Both the position numbers and the translations under genes were made by a program. A stretch of 64,000 bases of DNA from contig VZRG01000860.1 of the NCBI GenBank assembly GCA_013397435.1, forward strand, positions 211,701 to 275,700. The letters run 5' to 3'. The DNA comes from Erythrocercus mccallii. Taxonomy: Eukaryota; Chordata; Aves; Passeriformes; Dicruridae. Under the pieces are notes generated by a model, which searched no databases, had not been told where the DNA came from, and worked only from the letters and a program-made list of their open reading frames with translations. Shown in pieces: positions 1 to 13,000 of the stretch; the stretch's first letter is position 1, and each line of letters opens with the position of its first letter.

Positions 1-3000
1 TGTCAATATTATCCTTGCATTATTTCTCATGTACTATCATTTTAATATTCTTCCGGGTTAAAAAAGAGAGGGCAGTGAAAAGTTCCAAATGAGTGCCTTG
101 GAAAGCCTGTTTAACTCAGGACCTCTTCTTGTTAAGTGAAAAAAATCTGTCTGGAAGAATCCTCTACAGGAGACTGCCTCACTCCCAATACTCACCATGA
201 TTTCTCTCTATTCCCACGAAATTCATAAATATAACTTGAAATTATTTCAAGGTTGGTTAATTTCTGCACATTGTGTGGTTTTAAATGTATTTAAATATTA
301 ATGTGTTTTAAAATAGTAGGCACTTATGCATGAAACAAAAATGAGACACTGAAATTTCTCTAATTTTAGATTACCTCAGAAATGTACCTCATTTAAACAC
401 AGGCTGGCAGCTTCCACCCACTGGAACTCAGATTTTTAAACAAGCTATAAAAATTAAATATATCTGTTATATGTAAATAAGAAATATTCAAATCAAGTGA
501 TGAAAAGCTATTTTCAAATAGCTTTGACTCTTTCTGTTTTCCATCACTGAATCCAACTGTAAAAAAAAAATCACCATTCTCACAAGCAATGAAAACATCA
601 ATTTAACGTGACAACAACTCTGGGCACCTATCAATGGCTGTATTTCCAAGCATTACCAATTCTATTGCTATAACATACCATCATTTTTCCACATGTTTAA
701 GCTCAAACATTGCACTGAACAAAGCCTTAGGAAAGAGCTGAAGTTTCCTGCAGTATGAGGGTTGGAAATGAGCATGTAACTCCCTCAAAGCTGACATGGT
801 CTGTAAACTCATTTCATCAACAACCTCAATAAGTTCCTCATTTATGTTTTCCTAAGCTGTTATATTTCTCCTTAAGGAAAAAAAAATCAAACCCATCAAA
901 CCATAAAGCAAACACATTTACTTTCATAGAAACAAATCAGTACTTGGGTGACATTTTAATGTCAGGTGGGTGGTGTTTTCTCCCCTGCCCTGGCCAGCAG
1001 GGGTTTGGCCCTACCTTCTCTGTTTACTCCAGAGCTGGAGCTGACACCTGTGGCCACCCAGGTTGTGCTCACTTTAGCAGCTGCCAGACCTTAATCAACT
1101 TGCTACAATGATTTCTGCAGCAGCCCTCCCTGATCCCTAGCATCAGGTCTGGCATTTAAGCCCACTGGTAAAATACACTGAGATTTAATCTCTACTGTCT
1201 TTGGTGAATGTCACAGCATTACTTTTAAGCTACTTCACAAACTATGTGGCCAAAGGATCAGATTCTTTTCTTCAAGATATTTAAGAGAACAGCCCTTGCA
1301 GAAGGGTGCTATGATTGTGTTTATTTCCACATTGCTAGGCTCAGCTGATACAAAAACACTTCAGGATTTATACATTTCGCTATTTATTCTTTCAATAATG
1401 ATTCTGGACGCAAGAATACATTTCAAATAAAATGTATGTGTAGGAAAGGGAGAGCCAACAACCTTTCACTGTTTTGAAAAGTCAAAACATGGGATGACTG
1501 AAAAGAGAAATTTCAAGTGTGACTTCCTGGTTTTCCTTGCTCTTAGAACTGACAAAAGGACCCAAACCTTTGGCAAACACAGGGCATTTTTTATTTCCTA
1601 ATCTTCAGTTTACTTTTGTTTAAATAGCCTAGGAACACAGAACAAGTCCTGCTGCATTAGCATTGCACTCAGGGGTCTCAAAATCTTTCTGCACAGGCTT
1701 CTCTCTTTCTTGGAGTGCAGTTAGAACACATCTCCTTCAGAGTTAGGACTCACTTCAAGGAAGACACACCTGAACAGCTCAGCAGCTGTTTTCCCTGCTG
1801 AAAGGAGGTTGGTTTGGTTCCTGTATCCTGCATTCCTGACAAGCATCAACCTACTACTAAGATTAAATAAATCTTTACATTCTTGCCAAGCACACAAGAG
1901 TTCTTGTAAATAATGATGTCTTCCCATTTCCCTCTCAGTATCGTTGCTCCTCCACTTCCTTATCCCTCCTTTCCAATTCCCTTCACCACTCTCTCCTTTC
2001 ACATCAGCTAAAATACATATTTATTACCTTGTAGCTACACTAACATTTACTCACCTGAACAATAAAATAACAGCTTATTATCCTATAGTACTTCATGGAT
2101 AATGTTCTGCAGAACAGACTCAGGCAGAATTCCTCCTTCTGGCTTGAAAATCCATGGAAGTCAATAATAAACCTTGTTTTCTCTTCTCTTGTTTTTATTA
2201 ATATTATTGCCCATTTTTTTCCTTCTCCTACTAAGACCACCTTGGATTTTTTAGTTGTCCAGTTCTACTTAAATATTAAATAAGGTGCACTGTGAGGAAG
2301 AGGGAAAGTTGAGACATGCAAGATTATAGCAACAGGCTTCAATTTAGAAATTACTATTAATGTAAATGTTATCAGTACGGATTTTTGTTACCTCAAAGTA
2401 AAAAAAATATTTACATGGACATAAAGGAACAGGTAATAGCAATCAAATATGAATGAGCCTCACTGTCAAGCTGATAGGAGCAGCATCACCACAATAAGAA
2501 CCAAAATCTAACAAAGTCTAAAAAGACATGTTTGGCCTGCATATTTTAATCCTACAGCATAGCTGTGGGGATGGCCAGCAGACTGCTTAGCACCTTCACA
2601 CATCAAAATAAAAAAACCTGAAATGTGACCTTTAAGATGTAGATGATCAACGCATCTCAATTATACGGAAACACTGAGATCACATTTGATGTGAAATGAG
2701 TTCTTTGTAGGTCTAAGGATGGTATTTGGCCTCCATGGTACAGCAGTGACATTTTAAAGCAAATTTTATTATGTTCTTAGTGCAACACAAAGTCTGTCTA
2801 ATTACAGCGTCTACATTTATTAAGAAGAAATATCCACTCCTTAAAATTTATTTTCCTAACTCCTCCCTTTCCATTAAGCTAAAAAATGCTTAGAAGAACA
2901 CATCACTTGGTGTAAATCACTGTAGACTCTAAAAGTCTAATATTATTATTTTTCCTCTATTTTTCTTCTATGGAGGCTGGGGGGCATTTGTTGTTTTTAC

Positions 3001-3949
3001 TCAAACTGTATGGAAAAATCAGGAAAAAAATTGAATTTGGCACTGTTTCAGAGCTTGCTTACCCCTCACAGTCATGCAGAACTTAGATGGGTCATGAAAT
3101 TTCTCCTGGTGCAAACACAGTTTAGAGCGGACAGTAACAACAGAAAAGAATTTATAGCATTTCTTAAAGTGATTTAACAGCTGGAAAAAAAGGAGAAACA
3201 ACTAATAACATGGGACTAGTCTGTTCCCAATAAACTACCAAGAAGTGCTGCACAAACTACTGCTTACTTGTATTGTTTGGGGTACAAAAGCTACAACTTT
3301 ATATCTAGGACCTCACAGTTAATATGCTCAAGACCCACACAGAACAGTAGAAATTTAAACAGTTTTTAATTTTAGTTATTTAGAAAGCAATTCTCTGTGC
3401 CCATTTGCATATGGAGACTACAAAGTTAAATGTCATCTTTCCTATTTCCCAGTAGATGCAGAATTTTCTTGGTTTGGCCTCAGGGCTGCACTGATCTCTG
3501 TGAGCTGTTAAATAAAAGTTATATAAAAACTGTCATCAATTAATAAAGTACAGCCTCTAGAAAAGCTCACAGTGACTGGACTTTACAGGCACAGTAAGAA
3601 TCAAATCACTGGATACTGAAGTTTCAGTAACAGTGAAGCCTTTACAGAACTGTTTAGTCAGTAAACATTAATTTGTATCTATAAATAACCATGGGTTAAA
3701 TGAAGAGGTTAGTAAAGCTATTATTTCAACATAAAAGAAATCAAACACAGAAAAAATAGAAGATAAGGGAGTTCTAATTAGAATTTGTAAGTTAATGACT
3801 TGAATCTTTGCCTCTTATTTTGAGAGGTATAAAATACCTTGGTTGACAGAGCCTAATCTCTACACAAACAGCAATTAATTACTTTTCACCACATGAATCA
3901 GAGACAATCCTCAAGGAACCATAAAAACTCATCCTTGTGTGGGACTTAC
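1..3949 (-). other. PRDM5: PRDM5 intron 14 (partial)
   Basis: Intron sequence following the exon 14 donor (AGG|GTAAGT) and running off the left edge. AT-rich; reading both strands I saw no zinc-finger exon, no recognisable repeat family and no RNA gene. A more GC-rich patch at about 980-1100 is unexplained. Confidence 0.8.
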
Positions 3950-4035
3950 CCTGGTGTGGGTGCGAATGTGCATCTTCAAGCCGTCGTTCTTGCTGAAAGC
4001 TTTGTCACAGTAAGGACACTGGTAAGGACGCTCAC
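3950..4035 (-). CDS. PRDM5: PRDM5 coding exon 14 (finger 13), last exon in window
   Basis: Completes Gly515 and encodes residues 516-543, ERPYQCPYC through RTHTR. Finger 13 is C521, C524, H537, H541. The acceptor is TTCTCAG and the donor AGG|GTAAGT, phase 0. No further zinc-finger coding sequence was found on the minus strand from 3949 to 1. The remaining coding exons must be left of the window, so this record is truncated at its 3' end. Confidence 0.96.
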
Positions 4036-7000
4036 CTGAGAACAAAAGAAGCATCAGAACCCAGAAATGTGCCCTCAGAGGATGAAGGCCTTGCAGCACA
4101 GCTCTTTGTCAAACTGAACTGCTTTTCTTTTCAAAGAACAGATTTAAACTTTAGAAAAATTACAAATAATCCTGCCTGAGCAGGATGCAGTACTGGATCA
4201 AAATATTCCTCTTTGCTGATTGATTTTGCACTACAATATATGAATACACGCAGAGCCTTGGGGGAAATAAAACCAAAAAGAGAACACCTAATGCCCTTGC
4301 TCAAACCACATTCTACAGTGATTTACACATGGTCACTTTTATGGTTAGGCATTAACTGCTCCCAAGCATTTTTTCTATTTCACATCTGGTTGTTATTAGA
4401 GGCCTCTGGGTGTCAGAATCCCAATGGAAAATAAAATCTACTCTTTTATAATGCTGGATCTATGTTAGAAGCTGGTTAATCAAAAGTTTCTGCAATATTT
4501 GTGTCCCAATTTATGACTGAAATAGAAGCAGAAGCAATCTTAGCATCTCCCATGCAGCCTCACATATCTGAAATGTATTTGTTTAATGCTCCATTACACT
4601 GGTGTCATTTGGCATCGATTTTCCCAAACTCACATTAGTGTAATGCAGATACTGAGCTGTTCAGAGACAAGCAGTAAAGAGTTTCTGAGCACCATCATTT
4701 GGAACAAATGTATTTTAATTTTTAACTCATCAGGCAATGCACTGGAATCTGAGCCTCTGCTCCTGTATACAACACTTGAAAAGCAAAGATCAGGTTGTTT
4801 CCATTGCAAAATACAGTTGAAAAAATTATGACATAAAATTTTCTGTTAACAAAAAGGATTTTGTTCTACACAACCATAATGCTGAAGGTGTCTTTTCAAA
4901 TAAAGGTTTGTCACAAGTTAAGCAAAGTCTGTTTTATGAAGTCAAGGCACAGCTTTCAGCTCACACAGGTATTTCTGCACATACAGATTTAACACAGACC
5001 AAATGTCAAGCACTTATTAACATTCATACTCAATCTTCTAAAACAGGCAAGTAAGATTAACTGCATTTTACATTTTAAAAAAACCCAAATCACACCATTT
5101 CACTGATATCCCAAAGATATTGACTAAGAGTCACTGCTGGACATGAAATCTCAATATACACACATTGTGTAGAGTCAAGGGCATATGAGGTGAGATGATT
5201 ATTTAAGGATGCCCACCCTCCCCTATTTTGTAGACAGACTATTTTGTTCTCTTCTGTCTTTTAATCCTGTATAGCTAACTGTGAATGACAGAAACACAAG
5301 ATTGACCAGCAAGTCAAATATTTTTCTCTCTTGTGCTCTGTTATCTCTCAGAAAGCACAACTGTGTGAATTGGCGTTTGGGAGTTTTCTTAGAAAGACAA
5401 CAACAATCTCTGTGTTAGAGCTGTGTTTTCACTGAGTAGTTTGATATATGATCCTCTGTCTCCTGACCCTCGATGCCTTTAATTCACATCGCCGAAATTC
5501 AAACACTCCAACAGTTGTCAGTACTCAAATATTTAATTAATTCAGCTGACATTTTTATGTCTGGGGGCTTTTGAGTGGAGAATTTAAAGCTTTCAGCAGT
5601 TTGTAAGCAGATGAGCGATGACGGGTAGGAGTTGTACCCTCCTCCCTCTCTCCCCCTCCCTCATGTCTCTTTCAAGAGAAAGTCTGCCTTCAAAGGATGG
5701 GTATGAGTTTGTCTGAAACAGATTACAGTGCTCCTCTGAAATCAGCCACGGACACCACGGTGCTTGATGAGTAACAATGCCAGTAGAGGGCAACAATGAC
5801 TCCACATCAACGTGTCACACCTGAAAAAGTCAGGCTTGGAGCTGCTGTTACAAACTGTCCACTGTCAAAAATCTTCACTGCTCCAAAAATCAAGGTTACT
5901 ACCTAACACAGGCTGCCAGCTCTGACTTGACATTCAAACTAGGAGCCATCTTGTTTTTATAAATTATATAAATTTCTCATGCACTTGTGTCAATAATTGC
6001 CAGTAAAACTACTTAAAAGATGTTCCTAAGTAATTTTACTGTTGCTGTTATTTTTTTTGTTATTTTTTTTCACCACTGGAGCCTGCATGCTTAGAATTTA
6101 TTCAAGTGTCCTGGTGCTTAGACAAGCGTCTACCCCATGCGTACACATCTTTTAAACTTGTAACTTACCTTCTACCTCAAAAGGTTTTATGATTTTACAA
6201 AATTATCAACGGGCCACTTAAAATACATCTGTGCTAGCAACAAGCAAGTTTCTTAGTATAAATTTCTTACTAATTGCTCTCTGCAAATGGCCTCTGTTGT
6301 CTGTCTCAGAAGTGAATAAACTGCCTTCTAACAATGCATCTTTTTTGCTATTTACTGTCTCAGGACCCCAGGTAACTAACTTAGATTAAATATCTGGTCT
6401 TGTGGACAGCAGATCTGGCAAGATTATTACAAATCCACATATCACCTTCTCTATCTCTGGTAAATATTAACTTCCTTCCTTGCTTCTGAGCTAGCTAGGC
6501 AAACATGAATAATGTTACCAGTCAGTTTCTCATCAGAATGATTCCAGATTCCTCAAGGAGACTATTGGTAAGCAGGTGTTACCCAAGAGAAGTCTTACAT
6601 ACACTAAGTCCTGTAAGATAAACAGGAACAGTTTAACTTTCTCTTATCCTGTGATAAGCAAATGGAATAAGATGGTAACAAAGGAAAAGACAGATTTGAG
6701 AGAATGAATGCTAAAAATATTCCTCCCAAGGAAAGGGAAGGGAAGGCTTCAAAGGAAGGCTTGCTGAAGTGCAACATCTCATAGAAAACTACTGCCAGTG
6801 TCCACAAAGGACAGGGGTTTGTGCTTGCACAAAGTTTAGAATTTTCACTGAGACAAACTGGAGAGCAAGGGCCACATGATAAAAACTCCTGGGAAAGTGG
6901 CATTATCCATCAGGTCTTTCACATCCATCTACAGCCAGACAAGGACTGTCAAAACCCCATTATAAACATGGTAGTAATAAACTTCAGGTTGTGCACAAGA

Positions 7001-10000
7001 AATTATGGAGATTTTCAGAAGCAAAATTCCTCTGATCAGAAAATGAATGGATCCTTAACAAGGAGATTAAGAGTCAAAGTTACCAAGACAAGCAAATTAA
7101 ATATCTTGCAAGTCATGAACCTCTATTTCTCTTGTCTCCACAAGAAGGAGTGACTAAGAATCAAAGTGAAAGAAAGGGATTTCCCCTATGATAAACTACA
7201 ATTTCTTCTTGGATTTGAAGCCAGAAGAACATTTATGAGATGATGTCAACTTTTAATTACACCATACTAAGAAGGGGTGCACTTTAGGTAACATCAATGC
7301 CAATTAACAACTATGCCATTTGCACTCTGCATTGTTATTTAAACACATTTTTAGNNNNNNNNNNNNNNNNGATGTTTAATATTTGCATAAAAATATATAT
7401 ATATTATATATATATATAAAATATAGAAACATTTTTATGTTTGGGTGTTTTTAAAGTCTGCTTTCTAAACAAAACTATTGCTTTCATCAAAATAACAGAA
7501 GAGTCAAATAAGTAAAATGTAACAAATCTTAGCTTCACCCCCAAGTTACAGCTAACTGTCATGTCCCTGCTGTTTCAGAACGAACTGCTCTACACATTAA
7601 TGGCACTTCTGTACAAATAACCCCAAATAAATAATCCTGGGATAAATTGCAGTGGATTTAGCATAATTCAAAGTCTAGACATTCTACTTCCAGATTTTGC
7701 ATGAACAAAAAACTGAAGCTTTTAACATAATAAAAATAAATTTAACCTTAATACAAGGATTATGAAAAACAATTCCGTGATTGAAAAACATATGGGATCT
7801 TGATCTGAAACCATGTCATAACAGAACTGACTTTTTTCCCCCCCCCCTCCATCTCTAGCTTGAAATCACAATACCTAGTGGACCTTAATGCAGCTTAAAA
7901 AGTTAAATACCAGACTCTCCCATTTTGGTTTGACTCAAGACAGTTTCCCATGAGACACCTGCACTCAGAGGTGCTCTAAGGCAGGATTTACACTGAGTTT
8001 AGCACACAGATCTCCCAAACTCAGATACAAAACAACTAAGAAGCAAATCCATATATACATTAGTTTTTGAAGATTTCAAGACTTCACTGGCTACAGCCAG
8101 ACATTTAACAAGGACTTTGAGACAGTTAATCAAACTGGTCAGATGCAGTGCTATTTTCACACTGTATTTTGCATTCCCTGTAGTCAACTGAGACACACAA
8201 AAAAAAGCTGTTTCTCAAGTTTGGCGGAAACCTGACAGAAGCACCAATGTTTGTGATTATTTCAAAACAATGACCTCAAATAAGATTAAGCAAATATGTA
8301 CTTTACAGGTGAGAAATGCATTCCCATCCAATGAGAAAAATGAAAAAGAAAACATCCAACTGAGAAACAGTCCTATGAAGAGACTGCAAAAGTGTCTGAA
8401 GAGCCCAGAAAACCAAAGGAACAAACTCACTGCTCTTTCAAACCATACTCAGGCATTACTTCTATTTCATCTGTGAAATCTGCAGTCCTGTTTACTGTCC
8501 CTGTTCCCCTGCAGATTGCTTAGGCACTTAGATACTATTCTCAGGTATTCATGTTAGCCTTCAAGCAGGATTCCCTGGCTTCCTGTCTTTACTGGAACTC
8601 AACTGCTCAGTTAAGGAATGAAGAATTTGATTTATGCAGTGAAATTATCAAGGTGTGGGGTTTTCATATACTTTTTAATATGTCTCTGCTCAGTTGGGGT
8701 ATTCAGCATGAATGGTTTTGGTGAACACTCATGAACATCAGAAAAAGGCCCACAACAACCTGCGCTGAAGATCAGATCATGTGCAGCATATGCAGCCTCA
8801 AGGAATCCCTCTCTTCAATTTTCTTTATAAAAAAGAACAAATACAATTACAGCAATGTGGTCCCTCAGACTTTTCCACAGACCATTTCCCATGTTCTAGA
8901 TATAGTTCCCTTTCAGATGGTGAACTATTAATTATTTGGATTAGAAGATTGTTTCTTAAATAAAAAATATTATGTTTTTCTGTATAAACATATATGTGCA
9001 TTACTTCAAAATATCAGCTTTCAAACCAGTTACAGCAAACTATAATCCTTTTTAAAGTCCTAACTCAAGCCTGGGATAGGGGAGAGGGCTAGAAAGGAGC
9101 CTCCAGCATCGCTCAACTGCAGTGGAATGAGCACAGTTCACCTGGGGAGGAATTTGGAGGCCATCTGGATCACACATTTAACACTCCTTACCAGATGGAT
9201 CCACAGGGTAGCCCAGAACAGGAATTTCAAGGGGTCTTTTTAGTGAGAGATAATCTGACTAAATGTCAGATTTGGGTGATGACAGCATTCAACAGCAAGT
9301 AGGGATAGGCAAAAGGTTAAGGGATGTAACAAAATTATAATCTGTGACATCTGCTTTGGAACACTGCTCAGAGAGGGCACCTGACAGCTTCACACATTTA
9401 TCCTCAGCTGCTCTTGCCCTTAAACAATGTTCTCATTCAATTAAAAACTTTGTGTCCTTAACTGAACATTATTCAGTTAATACACTATGCAAATATGTAC
9501 ACACAAACACAAATAAACCTAAAATACACAGATCTGAATTTCTCCCACATGGAAAGGGACTTTATGAAGAATCAAAATTAAATTAAACAGGAACTCAATG
9601 AACCCAGTGATTCCAACAGAACTTCAATTAGAAAATGCCAGGAAATCAATCACTGAGGAAAGATTAAAAATTCACAAGTCAAGAAAATATTCAGTAAATT
9701 TCATGACTTTGGTGTTGCAGGCCTTCCTCTCGTGTAGCTGTTTTCTAAAGCCTGAGTAGCATCTTCAAAAGCATTGAATACCTTGCATCTCTCAAGCATT
9801 TCTGTAATTTTGACCAGGGAGTCCAGGGAGGGAAAAGAACTGAGGAGTAATCAAGAAGCTTGGCCAACTGCAGCAGTGAGCTGATTTCCTTATGACATCT
9901 GGACTAGTCTTAATCCAAACTAGACAATAAAAGGTGATCTGGCCTGTGCAAAATCCTGGCCTGCCTCCTTCTCAGCCACTAAACACTCAAAATTTAGCAC

Positions 10001-13000
10001 TTGAGAAGGTACAGAAGTCCCCACACAGGAATAGCCCTCTCATGCCAAGACCTAAGTAACTTTGGGATCTGAAAGATAAAATACTTGAGGACATCAGCTG
10101 AGACAAGACCCAGAAATACCAAAAGCACAGGTCATTTTATATTCCTAATGGGCCAGATAAAGAAAGGGATAACTCTGACTGCTCTGAGAAGAGTCCTGTG
10201 CTCTGAGAAACACTCCTCAGGTATGGGGCAATTAGAGACATTTCTTACTTCATTTTAACCAACATTCAAATCTGGCAGACTCTGAAGACAAGAAATTAAA
10301 TGCCTCTTTTTTCAGGTGGTTTGTTTCCTCACTGATGATGAATAACTCTAACTTGGTGTATTTGTGAATGCTTTCTAAGCAAGCTCCAACATTCATTTTC
10401 CAGGCACCAGGGAGAACTAGAATTGGTTTCATGTAAATCAACTACATGCATTTCCCATCCACTAAAAATAGTCACATATTTAATAAGAAAAAACCTCAAA
10501 TCCTATTCTTTCAAAATATGGGAAAACCAGAAGGCTTGAAACATTTTTTTTCCTATTACTTGTCTTTCCTAAGTATTTTGCCATGCTTTTATTTTTGAGG
10601 TATGGAAGTGGTATTTTCACAGCTGAGGTGGTTTGTTTCCTGCAAAGTTTAGAGTTTATTCAAAGAATTCAGATTATTTCTAGTCAAGACCACTAAAATG
10701 TTTGCCCTATCTGGTCCATCAAAATGACCATGACATAATTGAGATACTGCCTATTTGCCATTAAATGTATCATAAAGACTAGTAAAAAACCCTACAAAAT
10801 AAAAAGACTATCTGAATCCATGCAGTAAAGCATGAACTACCATTATTACTTACTTACAGGTTCTCATCAGTTCCACAGTGATATGGAACACTGTGCTTAA
10901 GTAATAAATAAAAAACAGACAAAAAAAAGTAATAAATAAAAAACAGACACAACTTTAAAGAACAAACCTGTTCCATTCTTTCCAGCTATCAGTGGAGTTA
11001 AACAATCCGATTTCTCTATGAATGGAAAATGTAACATCTATTACTTCAGTGAACCCAATGGGTAACTAAGTCTTTTAAAGAACATGCATTAATCAATCAG
11101 TAACTCATTTGATCTAAAGATGTCTCACTCAAATAATCTACTCCTCAAAAGAACATTTCCTCATTCATGGGTACATTCAACAAGAAGCTGACAGCGTCAT
11201 GAAACTTTACAGGTATTTTTGAAGATTTAGCTGTTGTCTGGAGATGAACAAGACAATGATGTATAAACTGAAAGGTTCAGAAATGCAGAATCCTTACCTT
11301 TGAGGCCTTCTGCAAGCTCCTTTTTAAACTGGATAGATAAAAGAGGGATCATTTATAAGTTATTAATAGAAAGAACTTATCTGTAGACATTTGCAAGCTG
11401 TTCACTGACTAGATACAGATACATTCTTTCAGATACTTCATTGGCATATGAGAGGAAGTTCCTTCAAGTTTGCCTTTTATCTTTTTTCTAGGTAAGAAAA
11501 TATAAATTACTTGCAAGGTAATTTAGCAAAAGATCTGCTGGAATCAGGATTCTGGCTGTACATTATTATGTACATGAACAAACCGTTGCTTGTTTAGTTA
11601 TTAAACCTTTGGTGATGTATTTTACACCATAATAAATTGAAGTTATCCTATACTTGAACTCATTACTTCCTTGAACTACATTAAAGTCTTCTGTGTTCAG
11701 AGATGACTGAACTACAGTTAAAAACCAAAGATCTTTATTATTATAACTCCACCACTAATATTTTGCTTGCCCAGGAATTTTGTCTTAGAAGTGCAAAACT
11801 TGAAGTTAGACATTTATATAGTTGGGACTTAAGTAGGATTGTAAGTATGCTCAAAAACTTGGTTAAGCTGTAGAAATGCGACTACAATGGCAAAATTAGG
11901 TGCATAACATCAGGCTCTCAGTGCAGGAGGCATTTCAAGAAGGCAATCAGCACCTAAAATTATATACTTTTGAAATCTTATAAAGCAATTTCTTCTTATA
12001 CAAATTGAAAGGGTAAGATTAACCGCGTTGGTGCAAAGGATATAGAAGTTTGCGGTTCAAATGCTTTTTGCTGTTTTATTGTAATCTCTTGGTATTATCT
12101 TTTACTCATGCACAGGGAAGTAAATTTGCAAAGAACCTTCTCAACCCATGCTTAAAAAACAAAGCTGCTTTTTGCACCTAGCAGAGCATGTAATATATAA
12201 GAATGACACAATAACTCATGGCTTTCAAACGACATAGAATTGAAAAATTAATCTTTTCAGAGAACATCTAGGACAGATGTATAGTTATAGTTATCTTACT
12301 GGCTTATTATCAGGACTTGAACTAACTGTGATGGTAAAAGCAAAATAAAGTTATATTTTAACCTATATTTGCATGTCATTTTCTGGAAGACATTTATGGT
12401 CATTAGTTGCTCCTCGTCAGTCTTTAAGTAACAGTAGGGAAAGGACAGTGTAGAAAGGGCAGAATTACAGTTAAATCCCTTAATTCTCCTAACTCTGAAA
12501 GAAATTTACCTGCAAATATAAACCACTTCAGAACAACTTTTACTGTTGCACAACTTCACGTGCTACATCCCAAGGATGGAAGGGATTAGGACTACTACAA
12601 CTAATTAGGAAGGCAACAGTGTAACAGCAGACAGATAAATTGCATGTGTGTTTATACCCATATCACACAGGCACACACACATCCATACGTACACACCACA
12701 GCAATTAACACCTTTAAGCAGATATGCATAAGGCAACTGAGAAGCTGCCCAAACTGCAGCCAGAAACTGCTAACACTGAAAGTTGCTTAAAACATCAGGG
12801 AAGCAATTAACCTTCCAGACCCCGGGTTTCAAGCCCATGGAGCAGACCATAGGATTTCTTTTACAATTTATGAACAAGCCAAGGAATTTATATCATAGTC
12901 AAAGGATTCTTTTGCTGAATTAACCCCAGCTCCCTATGACCCTAAGAAGTCATAAAACAACAGGATACAGGAGAGGGAGAATGTGCTCTAGGGTTTCAGC

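Noticed and set aside
3019..3201. Minus-strand open frame in intron 14 considered as PRDM5 exon 15
   Set aside because: No CxxC or HxxxH ligands and no EKPYxC linker; it does not continue the finger array.
12000..12075. tRNA-like pattern (GGTTCAAAT B-box resemblance, small AACCGC/GCGGTT stem)
   Set aside because: No acceptor stem, anticodon arm or D arm of the right spacing can be formed.
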